Notes: generated by a model not told the origin, from the sequence alone. A stretch of 64,000 bases of DNA from Syntrophales bacterium (GCA_026416455.1 JAOAFE010000001.1:124001-188000), one strand, 5' to 3'. Numbered from the stretch's first letter, positions 1 through 9,175 are shown. Translations and numbers: made by a program.

Positions 1-110
1 TTTCCAACCCACCGGCGGAAGTTACATTTTGTGGAGACGACGTGCTGTTCGTGGTGGGGCCGAATACAAAGATCGAAGAGGTAAGAAAACTTTTTAAGGC
101 ATGTAATTGA
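1..110 (+). CDS. C-terminal end of a TrkA-C (RCK_C) domain protein, partial
   Basis: The frame is open from base 3 to a TGA at 108-110, giving 35 residues that end in VRKLFKACN. The stretch GDDVLFVVGPNTKIEEVRKLF matches the closing strand and helix of RCK_C/TrkA-C domains, which bind ligands in potassium channels, Trk regulators and some antiporters or SLC13-type carriers. Only the tail is present, so the type of protein cannot be decided. It ends 17 bases before the next gene's GTG start. Confidence 0.55.
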   Translation, partial: SNPPAEVTFCGDDVLFVVGPNTKIEEVRKLFKACN

Positions 111-127
111 GAAAGGGGGTAGCAATT

Positions 128-1093
128 GTGAACGTTTCAAGACGATTTTTTTTGAAAGTATTTGCCGGATCGGCAGTGGCCAGCTTGGCCTGGTCGAATG
201 TGAGTAATAGTGCTCCGATCGAAGGTAATCTTGCCACACTCATCGACCTGAGCTTGTGCGACGGGTGCGTAAATTTACGCCTGCCAGCCTGCGTGCAGGC
301 CTGTCGGGAAATAAATAAAAACAGAGTTCCTCCGGTGAAGGAGCCTATCCCTGAACCGTGGCCCAGAAAAACGATCGAAGACTGGTCAAAAAAAAAGGAC
401 GTTTTCGATCGCCTAACGCCTTATAACTTCCTTTACATCCATCGGGCTGAATTAATAGTTGGGGGAGAGAAGAAGACTTTTTTCATACCTCGCAGATGTA
501 TGCACTGCGATAATCCGGCTTGTGCTACCATCTGTCCCTTTTCTGCTAACCATAAGTTCAAAAACGGAGCTGTTGTCATTGATGAGGGTCTCTGTTTCGG
601 GGGGGCAAAATGTCGGGACGTATGCCCTTGGAACATACCCCAAAGGCAGTCCGGAGTGGGCATTTACCTTCATATCTTGCCATCTTTCATGGGCAATGGG
701 GTTATGTACAAATGCGATCTCTGCCACGAGCGTCTGGGGAAGGGAAAACTGCCAGCCTGTATAGAGATTTGCCCCCGGCGGGCCATGATAATTGGAAAAC
801 GAAAAGAAATAGAAGAGATGGCAGAAAGAAGAAGAAGAGAGATGAATGGATTTATATACGGAAAGGTGGAAAATGGAGGGACCTCAACCCTGTATGTCTC
901 TCCCGTCTCTTTCGAACTGCTTAATAAGACGATGAAAAAATCGCCCGGGAAACCGGACATGGTGCCGGGCATAAAACGCCGTATGGAGATTACCGATCCC
1001 CTAGGTAAGGTAGTTCTATTTTCTCCTTTAGTAGGAGCCGTGGTGGGTATTGCCGCTGGGTGGAAGAGAAGAAAGGAGGAGAAGAATGACTAG
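128..1093 (+). CDS. Tat-exported 4Fe-4S ferredoxin-type electron transfer subunit (HybA/NrfC-like)
   Basis: This 321-residue protein should carry electrons through four iron-sulfur clusters on the outer face of the inner membrane. A twin-arginine leader (SRRFFLK, then a hydrophobic stretch) opens it. Four cysteine groups follow: CDGCVNLRLPAC, CMHCDNPACATIC, CFGGAKCRDVC and CDLCHERLGKGKLPAC. A hydrophobic segment near the C-terminus (VVLFSPLVGAVVGIAAG) followed by basic residues looks like a HybA-style membrane anchor. The GTG at 128 is chosen because it follows a strong AAGGGGG ribosome site; a TTG at 107 would add seven residues before the leader. The cytochrome b gene overlaps its end by 8 bases. 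No catalytic molybdopterin subunit lies next to it, so the substrate is unknown. Confidence 0.8.
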   Translation: MNVSRRFFLKVFAGSAVASLAWSNVSNSAPIEGNLATLIDLSLCDGCVNLRLPACVQACREINKNRVPPVKEPIPEPWPRKTIEDWSKKKDVFDRLTPYNFLYIHRAELIVGGEKKTFFIPRRCMHCDNPACATICPFSANHKFKNGAVVIDEGLCFGGAKCRDVCPWNIPQRQSGVGIYLHILPSFMGNGVMYKCDLCHERLGKGKLPACIEICPRRAMIIGKRKEIEEMAERRRREMNGFIYGKVENGGTSTLYVSPVSFELLNKTMKKSPGKPDMVPGIKRRMEITDPLGKVVLFSPLVGAVVGIAAGWKRRKEEKND

Positions 1094-1772
1094 ACACATA
1101 GATGAAGAAAAGAACCTCATTGTACGTCACACTAAAATAGAACTTTTAGAACATTGGCTTATTGCCTTATCTGGTTTAGTTCTCTTCGTTACCGGGCTTT
1201 TTGAGATGCCCTTCGCGAAAAGATATTATATAAGCTCTGTGCCTGGTTTAGGGTGGTCGGAGGATTACATCGTTACCCTCAATGTCCATTATGCGGCGGC
1301 GATTGTTTTCGTCGGAACCTCCCTCTTTCACGTAATCTATCACTTGGCCAGGGGAGATAGGGGGCTCATACCGAGGAAAGGCGATTTCAAAGCCTCTTTA
1401 CAGGTTATAAAGAGTTTTTTCGGGGCAGGTGAGGAGCCTCGATTTGATAAATACTTGCCAGAACAGAGACTTGCCTATATTGGCATGGCGTTTATAAATT
1501 TTATGCTCATCATGTCAGGGCTGGTGAAGACTTACAAAAATCTCTACGCTCCCGATATGTCATACGGCATCGTACTTACAGCGACCTGGATTCACAATAT
1601 TTTCTTTGTCCTCTTCTTTCTTGCCTTCCTTGCCCATATTGGAGCGATTGTCATTAAGCCCAATCGGCCTCTTGTAAGGGGTATTTTTACCGGCAAAGTA
1701 CGTCTCGATTATGCCCGTGTGCGCCACCCCATCTGGCTCGAAGAATTGGAGAAGGGGACGAAAGATGGTTAA
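1086..1772 (+). CDS. Membrane cytochrome b subunit (formate dehydrogenase gamma / FdnI-like)
   Basis: This 228-residue membrane protein probably holds two b hemes and passes electrons between quinone and the neighbouring ferredoxin subunit. Four hydrophobic segments are visible. Heme-ligand candidates are the His in ELLEHWLIALSG of helix 1, HYAAAIVFVGTSLFHVIYH in helix 2, and IHNIFFVLFFLAFLAHIG in the last helix, the pattern of FdnI/PhsC-type cytochromes. The ATG at 1086 follows GGAGGAG and overlaps the ferredoxin gene, so the two are translationally coupled. No catalytic partner is next to it, so the donor or acceptor enzyme is probably encoded elsewhere or is one of the downstream redox proteins. 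Confidence 0.8.
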   Translation: MTRHIDEEKNLIVRHTKIELLEHWLIALSGLVLFVTGLFEMPFAKRYYISSVPGLGWSEDYIVTLNVHYAAAIVFVGTSLFHVIYHLARGDRGLIPRKGDFKASLQVIKSFFGAGEEPRFDKYLPEQRLAYIGMAFINFMLIMSGLVKTYKNLYAPDMSYGIVLTATWIHNIFFVLFFLAFLAHIGAIVIKPNRPLVRGIFTGKVRLDYARVRHPIWLEELEKGTKDG

Positions 1773-2367
1773 AGAAGAAGTGCTATGCGTGTTGAGAGAA
1801 CAATTACCTGAGGCCTGGATAAAATCGACGTCGGCAATATCTATGGAGAGAGAATTATGTTTTGCCGCCATTGAGCAGGCAGGTTATACATTTATGCCCC
1901 GCCAGACGATAGAGGAAAACCCCCGATACAAGCAGATAATTCCTTATGTAATTGTAAGGGAGCAAGAGACGTTTACTTTTGCCTCTTACAAGAGAGGAGG
2001 AAGCGAATCTCGTCTGCACGATCTTACTTCTTGCGGTATTGGGGGGCATATTGGAAGAAATGATGCTCTGGGGGAGTGCGATAACCTAGAAAAAATTGTC
2101 AACCGCAGCATGAAAAGAGAGCTGACAGAGGAATTCGTTATCTTGCCCTCCATAGAGTCTCTTTCGTTTTTAGGCGTAATAAATGAAGACGAAACACCGG
2201 TCGGTTCCGTTCATTTGGGATTAGTGTTCCTGTTGGAGATAAAAAGCAGACAGGGGGTTGTCCCCGGATCCGAGCTCAAGGAGTTCACTTGGTGCACATG
2301 GGATGAACTTAAGAAAATGAATCTCGAGCTATGGTCGCACTTAGCCCTTAACTTTGTCGAGGGGTAG
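1765..2367 (+). CDS. Nudix-like predicted phosphoesterase with an imperfect Nudix box
   Basis: This 200-residue protein resembles the MutT/Nudix-related predicted phosphoesterases: a RYKQIIPYVIVR strand, a GGESRLHDL-like segment (GGSESRLHDLTSCGIGGHIG), and the Nudix core RELTEEF. In the Nudix consensus a Glu should sit eight residues before the Arg of RELTEE; here that place holds Lys, so the box is degenerate although the metal-binding REL-EE core is kept. The ATG at 1765 overlaps the end of the cytochrome gene by 8 bases, so it belongs to the same transcript. Its link to the redox genes is unclear. The substrate cannot be read from sequence. Confidence 0.6.
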   Translation: MVKEEVLCVLREQLPEAWIKSTSAISMERELCFAAIEQAGYTFMPRQTIEENPRYKQIIPYVIVREQETFTFASYKRGGSESRLHDLTSCGIGGHIGRNDALGECDNLEKIVNRSMKRELTEEFVILPSIESLSFLGVINEDETPVGSVHLGLVFLLEIKSRQGVVPGSELKEFTWCTWDELKKMNLELWSHLALNFVEG

Positions 2368-2435
2368 AAATGGACGAATCCCTCTTTCACCCCTCATTTT
2401 ACTTTTGGTTTTGTTAGGACAAGGGGGTAAAAAAG

Positions 2436-3353
2436 ATGAAACATAAAGAGGTAACGAGGCGGGAGTTTATCCAGTTGACCCTTTCTTCTTCGGTGGCCTT
2501 TACGTTGGGAGGGCTTTTCCAGGCGATGCCCATGGGTGCCGATGAAGGGCAAAGACCGGATCTCGTTGTAGCTCGAGGTCCTTCCCCGACCCGAATTACC
2601 CGTGCCGCCATTGATGGTTTGGGAGGTATGAAAAGATTTATCTCCAGAGGTGACGTGGTGGTGGTGAAGCCAAACATCGGATGGGATCGAACGCCTGAAT
2701 ACGCAGCCAATAGCAATCCGCAAGTAGTCGCAGCCATAGTTGCTATGTGTTATGAAGCGGGAGCCAAGAAGGTGAAGGTATTTGATCACACAGTTGCCAA
2801 CCCTCAGAGGTGCTATACTCAAAGTGGCATAGCCGAAGCGGTGACGGCAGTCGGAGGAGAGGTAAGCTACATTAATGAGAAGAAGTTTCGAGAAGTAAAA
2901 TTGCCAGGTTATGGGATCAAATCTTGGCCCCTCTATGGTGAGATATTCGAGGTAGATAAAATTATAAATGTGCCTATTGCCAAAACGCACGGTTTGACGA
3001 AGCTCACGTTGGGGATTAAGAATTGGATGGGTGTCATGGGTGGATGGCGAGGTCGGATACACCAAAGAATCGATGGCAGTCTGATCGATTTAGCTCTTAC
3101 CATTAGGCCCACCTTAATTGTCCTTGATGCGGTCCGCATTCTTGAGGCTAACGGACCTCAAGGAGGCGATCTATCCGATGTTAAAACATTAAATACGGTT
3201 GTAGTCGGGACAGATCAGGTGGCGGTGGATGCGTATGGGGCGACCTTGTTCGGGCTGGCAGGTGGCGATATAGGATATATCCGTCTGGGGCATGAGGTGG
3301 GGTTGGGTACGATGGACTTGAAGAAGTTGAAAATCAAGCATCTTCAGATCTAA
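2436..3353 (+). CDS. DUF362 domain protein with Tat leader
   Basis: This 305-residue protein has a twin-arginine leader (TRREFIQ followed by a hydrophobic run to about residue 35) and then a DUF362 domain. The domain shows VKPNIGWDRTPEYAANSNPQ and the IAKTHGLTKLTLGIKNWMGV segment typical of the family. DUF362 proteins are of unknown biochemical role and are often found beside ferredoxins. The ATG at 2436 follows AAGGGGG at a normal distance. The NapH-like polyferredoxin begins 7 bases after its stop, a pairing that recurs in anaerobes, so the two probably work together at the periplasmic face of the membrane. Confidence 0.8.
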   Translation: MKHKEVTRREFIQLTLSSSVAFTLGGLFQAMPMGADEGQRPDLVVARGPSPTRITRAAIDGLGGMKRFISRGDVVVVKPNIGWDRTPEYAANSNPQVVAAIVAMCYEAGAKKVKVFDHTVANPQRCYTQSGIAEAVTAVGGEVSYINEKKFREVKLPGYGIKSWPLYGEIFEVDKIINVPIAKTHGLTKLTLGIKNWMGVMGGWRGRIHQRIDGSLIDLALTIRPTLIVLDAVRILEANGPQGGDLSDVKTLNTVVVGTDQVAVDAYGATLFGLAGGDIGYIRLGHEVGLGTMDLKKLKIKHLQI

Positions 3354-3360
3354 AGATGGC

Positions 3361-4833
3361 ATGTTGAAAAAAGTACGAATCACAACCCAGGTTGTGTTTT
3401 TTCTTCTCTTTCTATGGCTTTTCTGGGAGACGAGATCTAAAGGAGGCGATGAACTGGCGTATCCCGTCAAAATCTTTCTCGATGCCGACCCCCTGATCTT
3501 TATTTTGACGTCTCTTGCCTCCATGCGTATTGATGGATTTCCCTATTTGGTGATCCCGGTCATATTGTTAACCCTTTTCTTAGGTCGCGTGTTCTGCGGC
3601 TGGGTATGCCCCTTGGGGACGCTTCATAATTTCGTCGGAATTTTTAACAAGATAAAGGTCGCATATCGTCCCGTAGGCTGGTATTGGTTGAAGTATGCCT
3701 TGTTGTTCTTTTTAGCTGTTGCGGCTCTTTTTTCCTTAAATCTTTCTGGTATCTTTGATCCTTTGAGTCTCATCATACGCTCCTTTGCCGTATCCATATA
3801 CCCTGCACTGGTGAACACGATGAGAAGTTTTTTCGGTTCAGCAGGTTTAGGTGGTGTAGCGTCCGAACCGAGACTGTTTTTTCGAGAAAGTGTATTGATC
3901 GGGGCCTTCTTTTTTCTCATCCTGTCCTTGAATTTACTGGAAAGACGTTTTTGGTGCCGTTATCTGTGCCCCCTTGGTGCTTTGCTCGGCTTACTCTCCC
4001 GCTACTCATTTTTAAGAAGAGAAATTAGCGAAGGATGTAATGCCTGCGGTCGATGTGAGGTGCTGTGTCAGGGGGGGAGGATGAAAACGGAGTGTCTGGC
4101 CTGTGGTGATTGTGACGATGCGTGCGCGAAGAGGTCTATTCACTTCCTCTTTGGCCGGCCAGTGGAGGGAGTGGAGATTGATTTAGGTCGGCGGCGGATA
4201 GTAGGTGCCGTGACGGCAGGTATAATTGTTCCGCCTGTATTGAAACTTTCGCCCGTCGGTAATCCTGCTTCAGTCGATGAGAGGCTTATCCGCCCTCCCG
4301 GGGCTTTAGAAGAACGTGAGTTTGTAAAAAGGTGCATAAAATGTGGTGAGTGCATGAAGGTCTGCATAACAAATGGCTTGCAGCCCACCTTTTTGGAGGG
4401 GGGGGTAGTGGGTATTTGGACCCCCATATTAGTGCCCAGGATAGGCTATTGCGAATATAGATGCACCCTATGTGGACAAGTGTGTCCGACTGGGGCCATC
4501 AGAAGACTTAATCTAGAGGAAAAGAAGCGTACGAAAATTGGAGTTGCCGTGATTGATCGCGGCAAATGCCTCCCTTATGCGTATGGGATTCCTTGCATCG
4601 TGTGCGAGGAGGTGTGTCCAACTCCCAAGAAGGCCATCTGGCTCGAGGTTACTGAGCTAAATTTGAGAGATGGTAAGAAGGTCATTTTGAAGAGGCCTCA
4701 CGTGGACCCTCACCTGTGTGTCGGTTGCGGTATCTGCGAGGCCAAGTGTCCAATTTTGGGTAGCCCTGCTATATACGTTATAAGTACGGGAGAGTCGAGA
4801 TCAAAAGAAAGGCAATTTTTGCTCGATAGCTAG
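3361..4833 (+). CDS. NapH/MauM-like membrane polyferredoxin
   Basis: This 490-residue protein has an N-terminal membrane part (about residues 1-220, with several hydrophobic helices) with the two NapH-type motifs FCGWVCPLG near residue 79 and CRYLCPLGALLG near 200. After these comes a chain of ferredoxin motifs: CNACGRC, CLACGDC, CIKCGECMKVC, CTLCGQVCP, CIVCEEVCP and CVGCGICEAKCP. It probably moves electrons between the quinone pool or cytoplasm and the exported DUF362 protein or ferredoxin encoded just upstream. A further hydrophobic segment near residue 290 (GAVTAGIIVPPVL) resembles an internal MauM-type leader, so the protein may be a NapH-MauM fusion. Its stop overlaps the convergent htpX stop by 4 bases. 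Confidence 0.8.
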   Translation: MLKKVRITTQVVFFLLFLWLFWETRSKGGDELAYPVKIFLDADPLIFILTSLASMRIDGFPYLVIPVILLTLFLGRVFCGWVCPLGTLHNFVGIFNKIKVAYRPVGWYWLKYALLFFLAVAALFSLNLSGIFDPLSLIIRSFAVSIYPALVNTMRSFFGSAGLGGVASEPRLFFRESVLIGAFFFLILSLNLLERRFWCRYLCPLGALLGLLSRYSFLRREISEGCNACGRCEVLCQGGRMKTECLACGDCDDACAKRSIHFLFGRPVEGVEIDLGRRRIVGAVTAGIIVPPVLKLSPVGNPASVDERLIRPPGALEEREFVKRCIKCGECMKVCITNGLQPTFLEGGVVGIWTPILVPRIGYCEYRCTLCGQVCPTGAIRRLNLEEKKRTKIGVAVIDRGKCLPYAYGIPCIVCEEVCPTPKKAIWLEVTELNLRDGKKVILKRPHVDPHLCVGCGICEAKCPILGSPAIYVISTGESRSKERQFLLDS

Positions 4834-5657
4834 TAGTACTTTTCTTTCTTCATTTTGAGAAGCTTTTCCACCCTCTTCTCAATAGGGGGATGGGTGCTAA
4901 AGAGGTTCATAACAGAGCCACCGGAAAGGGGACTGACGATAAACATATGAGCCGTTGCTGGATTGGCGTTCATGGGCCTCTTTTCGTTTACCTGTGCGAG
5001 TTTTATTAGGGCCGAGGCTAAGGCTTCTGGTTTACCCGTGATGTGGGCTGCCCCCGCGTCAGCCTCGTACTCCCTCGATCTAGAGATGGCCATCTGGATG
5101 GCGGTTGCAGCAATGGGGGCCACAATAGCGGTCGCCAAGGTGGAAATGAGTCCCCGATCATCAGAACCGAAGAAAAAGGCAAAGCGGGCAAGCATTACAA
5201 CTGCGCCCGCCAAGGTTGCCGTCATTGTCCCAATGAGCACGTCTTTGTGCTTGATATGGGAAAGTTCATGCGCCAGGACTCCTTCTAGTTCTTCCCGTGA
5301 TACAATTTCTAATATGCCCGTCGTTACGGCTACCGCGGCATGATGTTCGTCTCGACCCGTAGCAAAGGCATTGGGCGTTCTTGATGGAACGATATAGATC
5401 CGTGGTGTCGGTATCCTAGCTTTTTCGGCTAGCTCTTGAACAATTCGGTAGAGTTCCGGTGCTTGTTCGGGTGAGACCGGCTGGGCGCGATACATACTGA
5501 GAACGATGCGGTCCGAGTACCAGTAACCACCTAAATTCATAAGAGCAGAGATGATAAGGGCAATGAACACCCCTTTACCCCTGGCCGTGAGGTAACCTAC
5601 GGCCATCAAGAGCCCGGTTAGGAGGCTTAAAAGAAAAATGAATCTAACGGTATTCAT
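4830..5657 (-). CDS. htpX: Membrane zinc metalloprotease HtpX
   Basis: This is a full-length (275-residue) HtpX, the inner-membrane M48 peptidase that degrades misfolded membrane proteins. Two N-terminal hydrophobic helices come first (about residues 3-50). The zinc site HELSH lies in VLAHELSHIKHKD, and the third-ligand region is SREYEADAGAAHITG. Two further hydrophobic segments lie between these. It is a single gene convergent with the redox cluster. The upstream 168 bases contain no other gene. Confidence 0.92.
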   Translation of the reverse strand: MNTVRFIFLLSLLTGLLMAVGYLTARGKGVFIALIISALMNLGGYWYSDRIVLSMYRAQPVSPEQAPELYRIVQELAEKARIPTPRIYIVPSRTPNAFATGRDEHHAAVAVTTGILEIVSREELEGVLAHELSHIKHKDVLIGTMTATLAGAVVMLARFAFFFGSDDRGLISTLATAIVAPIAATAIQMAISRSREYEADAGAAHITGKPEALASALIKLAQVNEKRPMNANPATAHMFIVSPLSGGSVMNLFSTHPPIEKRVEKLLKMKKEKYY

Positions 5658-5774
5658 ACTTAAAATTTTAAAGACATTTGATTTTATGTCAAGGTGCGTT
5701 CTTAAAAATTTTTAGGAGTGTGCCGGGATTCAGTGAAGTTATGTTTTCCCTATATTGCTTGCCGCCATCATTTT

Positions 5775-5806
5775 ATTCTCCTTTGGCTAGTAAAGGTAAG
5801 GAGAAT
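5775..5806. repeat. Inverted repeat downstream of the radical SAM gene
   Basis: ATTCTCCTT at 5775-5783 pairs perfectly with AAGGAGAAT at 5798-5806 around a 14-base loop. It lies 21 bases past the stop of the minus-strand radical SAM gene. No clear T-run follows on either strand, so it may be a weak terminator or an mRNA-end hairpin rather than a classical intrinsic terminator. Confidence 0.4.
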
Positions 5807-5826
5807 GTTCCCTTGTAGTTACTTCT

Positions 5827-6975
5827 CTAGGTGAAAAATACACCAGGTATGGCGGTATGGCAGTGACGGCATTTGCCTTTTAAGACGTTATTGTTAAGAA
5901 TTCTGAACCCCTTTCTTTCGATTATCAATCTCTTGCAGTGATGGCAGTAAGTGTTTTCGCCCGGATGTCCGGGTACGTTACCGATGTAGACATACTTGAT
6001 ACCCGAATTGATGGCTATTTCTCGCGCCTTTTCCAATGTGCTTATCGGTGTCAAAGGGAGGTGGGTAAGCTTGAACATGGGAGAAAATCGGGTAAAGTGA
6101 AGGGGGCATTCGGAGAGGCCATTTCCGCTCAACCATTCACACATGCGTTTTATCATGTCCATGTTATCCGTCCACTCCGGGACAATGAGGTTCGTGATTT
6201 CCAGCCATACTCCTTCATTCTTTAAAATTTTTAAAGTGTTCAAAACGGGTTCCAACCTGACGCTACTCAATTTCCTGTAAATGTTATCGTCGAAACATTT
6301 AAGGTCGATATTTGCGGCATCTATCACCTTGGCTAAATATTTCAGGGGTATTTCGTTGATGTACCCAGACGATTTAATGACGTTTTTTATACCTTTGCCG
6401 CGGGCAATCTTTGCTGTATCGTACGTGTATTCGTAAAAAGTTGTCGGCTCGGAATAAGTGTAGGCAATAGATGCGCAGCGGCTAGAGGCTGACTCCTCCA
6501 CAACTTTTTCGGGTGGGAGATCTACATTGTAGGTATCGAGAGGACTAAACTGGGAAATCTGCCAGTTTTGGCAACTGAGACATCGGAGATTGCAGCCGGC
6601 AGTAGCGATGGAGAAAGAGCGGGTGCCGGGTAGAAAATGGAAAAATGGTTTTTTCTCAATTGGGTCAATGTGAACGGCGCACGGATTACCATACGCTATA
6701 GTGTAAAGTTTTCCTTCATAATTCATTCGGTTCCGGCAGAGGCCCAAGCTGTTTTCCTTGAGTACACATTCGTGGGGACATTTTCGACATTTTAAAGCAC
6801 CCGTGGATGTTTTTTCGTAGAATAGGGCTTCGCGGGAATATTTGTTGGGACCGGCGGCCAAAGCCGGGCTGACGGTGAACATAAAGATAGTATCCACGTA
6901 CGTTGCCAGGCCAGTGCCTGTAAGGCCTAAGATGCAGCATTTAAAAAAATCCCTTCTGGTTAACCCATCTTTCAT
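5827..6975 (-). CDS. amrS: AmmeMemoRadiSam system radical SAM enzyme with a Tat-like leader
   Basis: This 382-residue radical SAM protein belongs to the AmmeMemoRadiSam family. The SAM-cluster motif is CNLRCLSC (Cys128, 132, 135). Before it lies the family's Cys-rich CRKCPHECVLKENSLGLC region, and at the end a zinc-ribbon-like YCHHC...CRHCH pair. Oddly, the N-terminus reads TRRDFFK followed by a hydrophobic stretch to SPALA-AG near residue 40, a textbook twin-arginine signal with a signal peptidase site. Export of a radical SAM enzyme would be surprising because SAM and reductants are cytoplasmic. The ATG at 6975 starts 4 bases after the stop of the membrane protein gene upstream, so it is in the operon with the MEMO-AMMECR1 fusion. 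The family's reaction is not established. Confidence 0.88.
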   Translation of the reverse strand: MKDGLTRRDFFKCCILGLTGTGLATYVDTIFMFTVSPALAAGPNKYSREALFYEKTSTGALKCRKCPHECVLKENSLGLCRNRMNYEGKLYTIAYGNPCAVHIDPIEKKPFFHFLPGTRSFSIATAGCNLRCLSCQNWQISQFSPLDTYNVDLPPEKVVEESASSRCASIAYTYSEPTTFYEYTYDTAKIARGKGIKNVIKSSGYINEIPLKYLAKVIDAANIDLKCFDDNIYRKLSSVRLEPVLNTLKILKNEGVWLEITNLIVPEWTDNMDMIKRMCEWLSGNGLSECPLHFTRFSPMFKLTHLPLTPISTLEKAREIAINSGIKYVYIGNVPGHPGENTYCHHCKRLIIERKGFRILNNNVLKGKCRHCHTAIPGVFFT

Positions 6976-6979
6976 GTCC

Positions 6980-9175
6980 CTACCCACCTTGGATGGTGTA
7001 ATTTCTTTTGTTCCATAAAGCGAGGGTTCCACTTGCGATGTTCAGGAGCGAGATAACCAACCCCGTTCGAGGGAGACCGAGGACAGGCACCAGTAAGGTA
7101 GAGGTCAGCATGGCTCCTATAGCTGCTCCGATTAAATCCACTCCATATAGCTGGGCCGCTCGGTTAACGATGTGACCGGGGCTGAGGAAGGAGGCTAAAG
7201 AAAATTGGGCGCCAATAAGAAGGGCGACGAGAAATGTTATACTTACGAAAAAGAGATGGGGATAGATGTCCGATCTAGGTATAATTGATTTAGTCATCAG
7301 GAGGAGGAAGAAGAGAAAAGATAGCAAGGCGACCCCGTATTGAACACAGGCGAAATGATTTATCCATTTACCGAAATTTGGACGATATAGGGCCCCGACA
7401 CTGAGCCCAGCCATGAAGACGGTGATAATAATACTCAGCATTTGATAAACATAACCGTAGATGGCTTGAAAGGAAAGAAGTATCATTACCTCTAAGGAAG
7501 AGGCAGATAAGCCGGCCGTGAAGATACCGTAAGAGATAGTATTGAAGGACTTAAAAAGGATGAACAGTGGAATTAGGATAACGATCGAAAGAAGCCACCA
7601 AGGCTTCCACTCAAAGGCACTAAACCAAAGAGCCAAGCTTCTCCAATAGGCGAGGGGATAAAAGTCGCTATTTATCCTTACCTCTTTGTCAACACTGGTC
7701 ATAATTTGTTGACTCCTTCTCATTATTAGATCTTCATCTATATAGTGACGATTGACGTAAGTGTTGACAATGCCTTTCTGCTCTAGGAGTGGGATGATTT
7801 TTTCCTCTATGGGGGAGTCAGAGGCCAGGAGAAAATCTTTGGAGGCAGGAATAACTTTTACATGGGTAAAATTCTTTTTCAGCGTTGATATAATATTGCC
7901 TTTAAAGGCTCTTGCTTCTTTGCTTAGATAGTCGGCAGAAGACGATAGGCTCAAGGAAACTATAGAATGCCTATCCAAAGAAGATTTTAGCTCCTGAAAA
8001 AATTCGTCGGTGTAAAATCTGTTTATCTGAGCAGTTTGAGGGTCCGGCAGATTTATCAGGACGACATCGTAGGTTTGGTGTGAGTCTTTTATAAAAATGC
8101 GCGCGTCTTTGTTAATCACGTGAATTCTCGGGTCTTCCAACTTTGGGGTGAAAACTTTTCCTAATTCCGTCAGGGCGGGATTCAGTTCTATGTAATCTAC
8201 CTGCCTGACACTTTTATATTTCATTATTTCTTCTGTCAGGCCGGTGAAACCGCCTGAGATGACTAGGATGCGCCGAGGTTGCCGATGGCGGACCATCGCA
8301 TAGTGGACCGACTCTTCCAGATATACATAATCAGGGGAAGAAAAAAGTAAGATGCCGTTTTCATAAAAATTTATTTGGCCTTGGCGATCGGTAACTGTCA
8401 CCTGTCCGTAGGGGGTGTCTTTAAAGAAAAGCAGTTTCTCACGAGGGAAGAGGTATTGCCTAGTTATTGCCTCCAGATCACAATAGATTAAAGAAAGCGC
8501 CCCCGTCACAAAACATAAGAGGGAAAGAAATATGATGGCCAGCCGTTTTTCTCTGATAGAGAAAGCAAAGGCAATGAGAAAGTTCGTGATCGCCATGAGG
8601 CTTAGAATTTGGAAGCTGGATAAGTGATTAATTAAGATTGAACTAAATACAATTCCACCTATGACACTACCCAATGCCTCCCAGGAATAGACGCGGGGGA
8701 TAGTATTTTCTCCCCTTCGACCTGAAGACAGCTGAGATAGTCGGGGAAATGTAAACCCCGCGATGAAGCAGAAAGGAAAAAGAAGGATGGCTGAAGAGGC
8801 AAGAAATGTCCCGAAGTTTACCATAACCCCCGGGTCAAAGATGAGATGTCGTATGAACCGGAGAAAAAAAATGGATATTAACGGTGTAATGCCGAGAGAG
8901 AAAAAGATGACACCGAGGGATATATGCTCGATCCTTTTTCCGATCATGGAGCCGAGACCGGTGATTATCATCCAGAGGGCCAAAATGGTACCAAGGATTA
9001 GTTCGTTACCGTAGAAGACACTTAAGAATTCTCTTAAAAAGACAAACTGAGTAACTATCGCCGCAGCTCCTAGCGCCACGGCGGGGAAAAAAATTGGCCT
9101 ATCAGCGGGGCCGGAAATCTTTTTCGCTGAAGACCAAGGCTTCGTAAACGTATATATCCGCCTCCTTCCAGCCAT
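6980..9175 (-). CDS. Membrane-bound spermidine-synthase-like protein
   Basis: This protein of about 731 residues has two blocks of hydrophobic helices around a soluble Rossmann-type domain related to spermidine/spermine synthase. The soluble part includes GQVTVTDRQGQINFYENG, a nucleotide-binding-like LVISGGFTG, then DYIELNPAL and YDVVLINLPDPQT. The usual GGGDG motif of true aminopropyltransferases is altered, so spermidine synthesis is doubtful. The start is uncertain: an ATG at 9175 is used, a GTG at 9205 is possible, and both overlap the upstream gene's 3' end; a GTG at 9079 would cut into the first helix. It sits between the two AmmeMemoRadiSam genes with almost no spacing, which suggests a shared role at the membrane. 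Confidence 0.72.
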   Translation of the reverse strand: MAGRRRIYTFTKPWSSAKKISGPADRPIFFPAVALGAAAIVTQFVFLREFLSVFYGNELILGTILALWMIITGLGSMIGKRIEHISLGVIFFSLGITPLISIFFLRFIRHLIFDPGVMVNFGTFLASSAILLFPFCFIAGFTFPRLSQLSSGRRGENTIPRVYSWEALGSVIGGIVFSSILINHLSSFQILSLMAITNFLIAFAFSIREKRLAIIFLSLLCFVTGALSLIYCDLEAITRQYLFPREKLLFFKDTPYGQVTVTDRQGQINFYENGILLFSSPDYVYLEESVHYAMVRHRQPRRILVISGGFTGLTEEIMKYKSVRQVDYIELNPALTELGKVFTPKLEDPRIHVINKDARIFIKDSHQTYDVVLINLPDPQTAQINRFYTDEFFQELKSSLDRHSIVSLSLSSSADYLSKEARAFKGNIISTLKKNFTHVKVIPASKDFLLASDSPIEEKIIPLLEQKGIVNTYVNRHYIDEDLIMRRSQQIMTSVDKEVRINSDFYPLAYWRSLALWFSAFEWKPWWLLSIVILIPLFILFKSFNTISYGIFTAGLSASSLEVMILLSFQAIYGYVYQMLSIIITVFMAGLSVGALYRPNFGKWINHFACVQYGVALLSFLFFLLLMTKSIIPRSDIYPHLFFVSITFLVALLIGAQFSLASFLSPGHIVNRAAQLYGVDLIGAAIGAMLTSTLLVPVLGLPRTGLVISLLNIASGTLALWNKRNYTIQGG

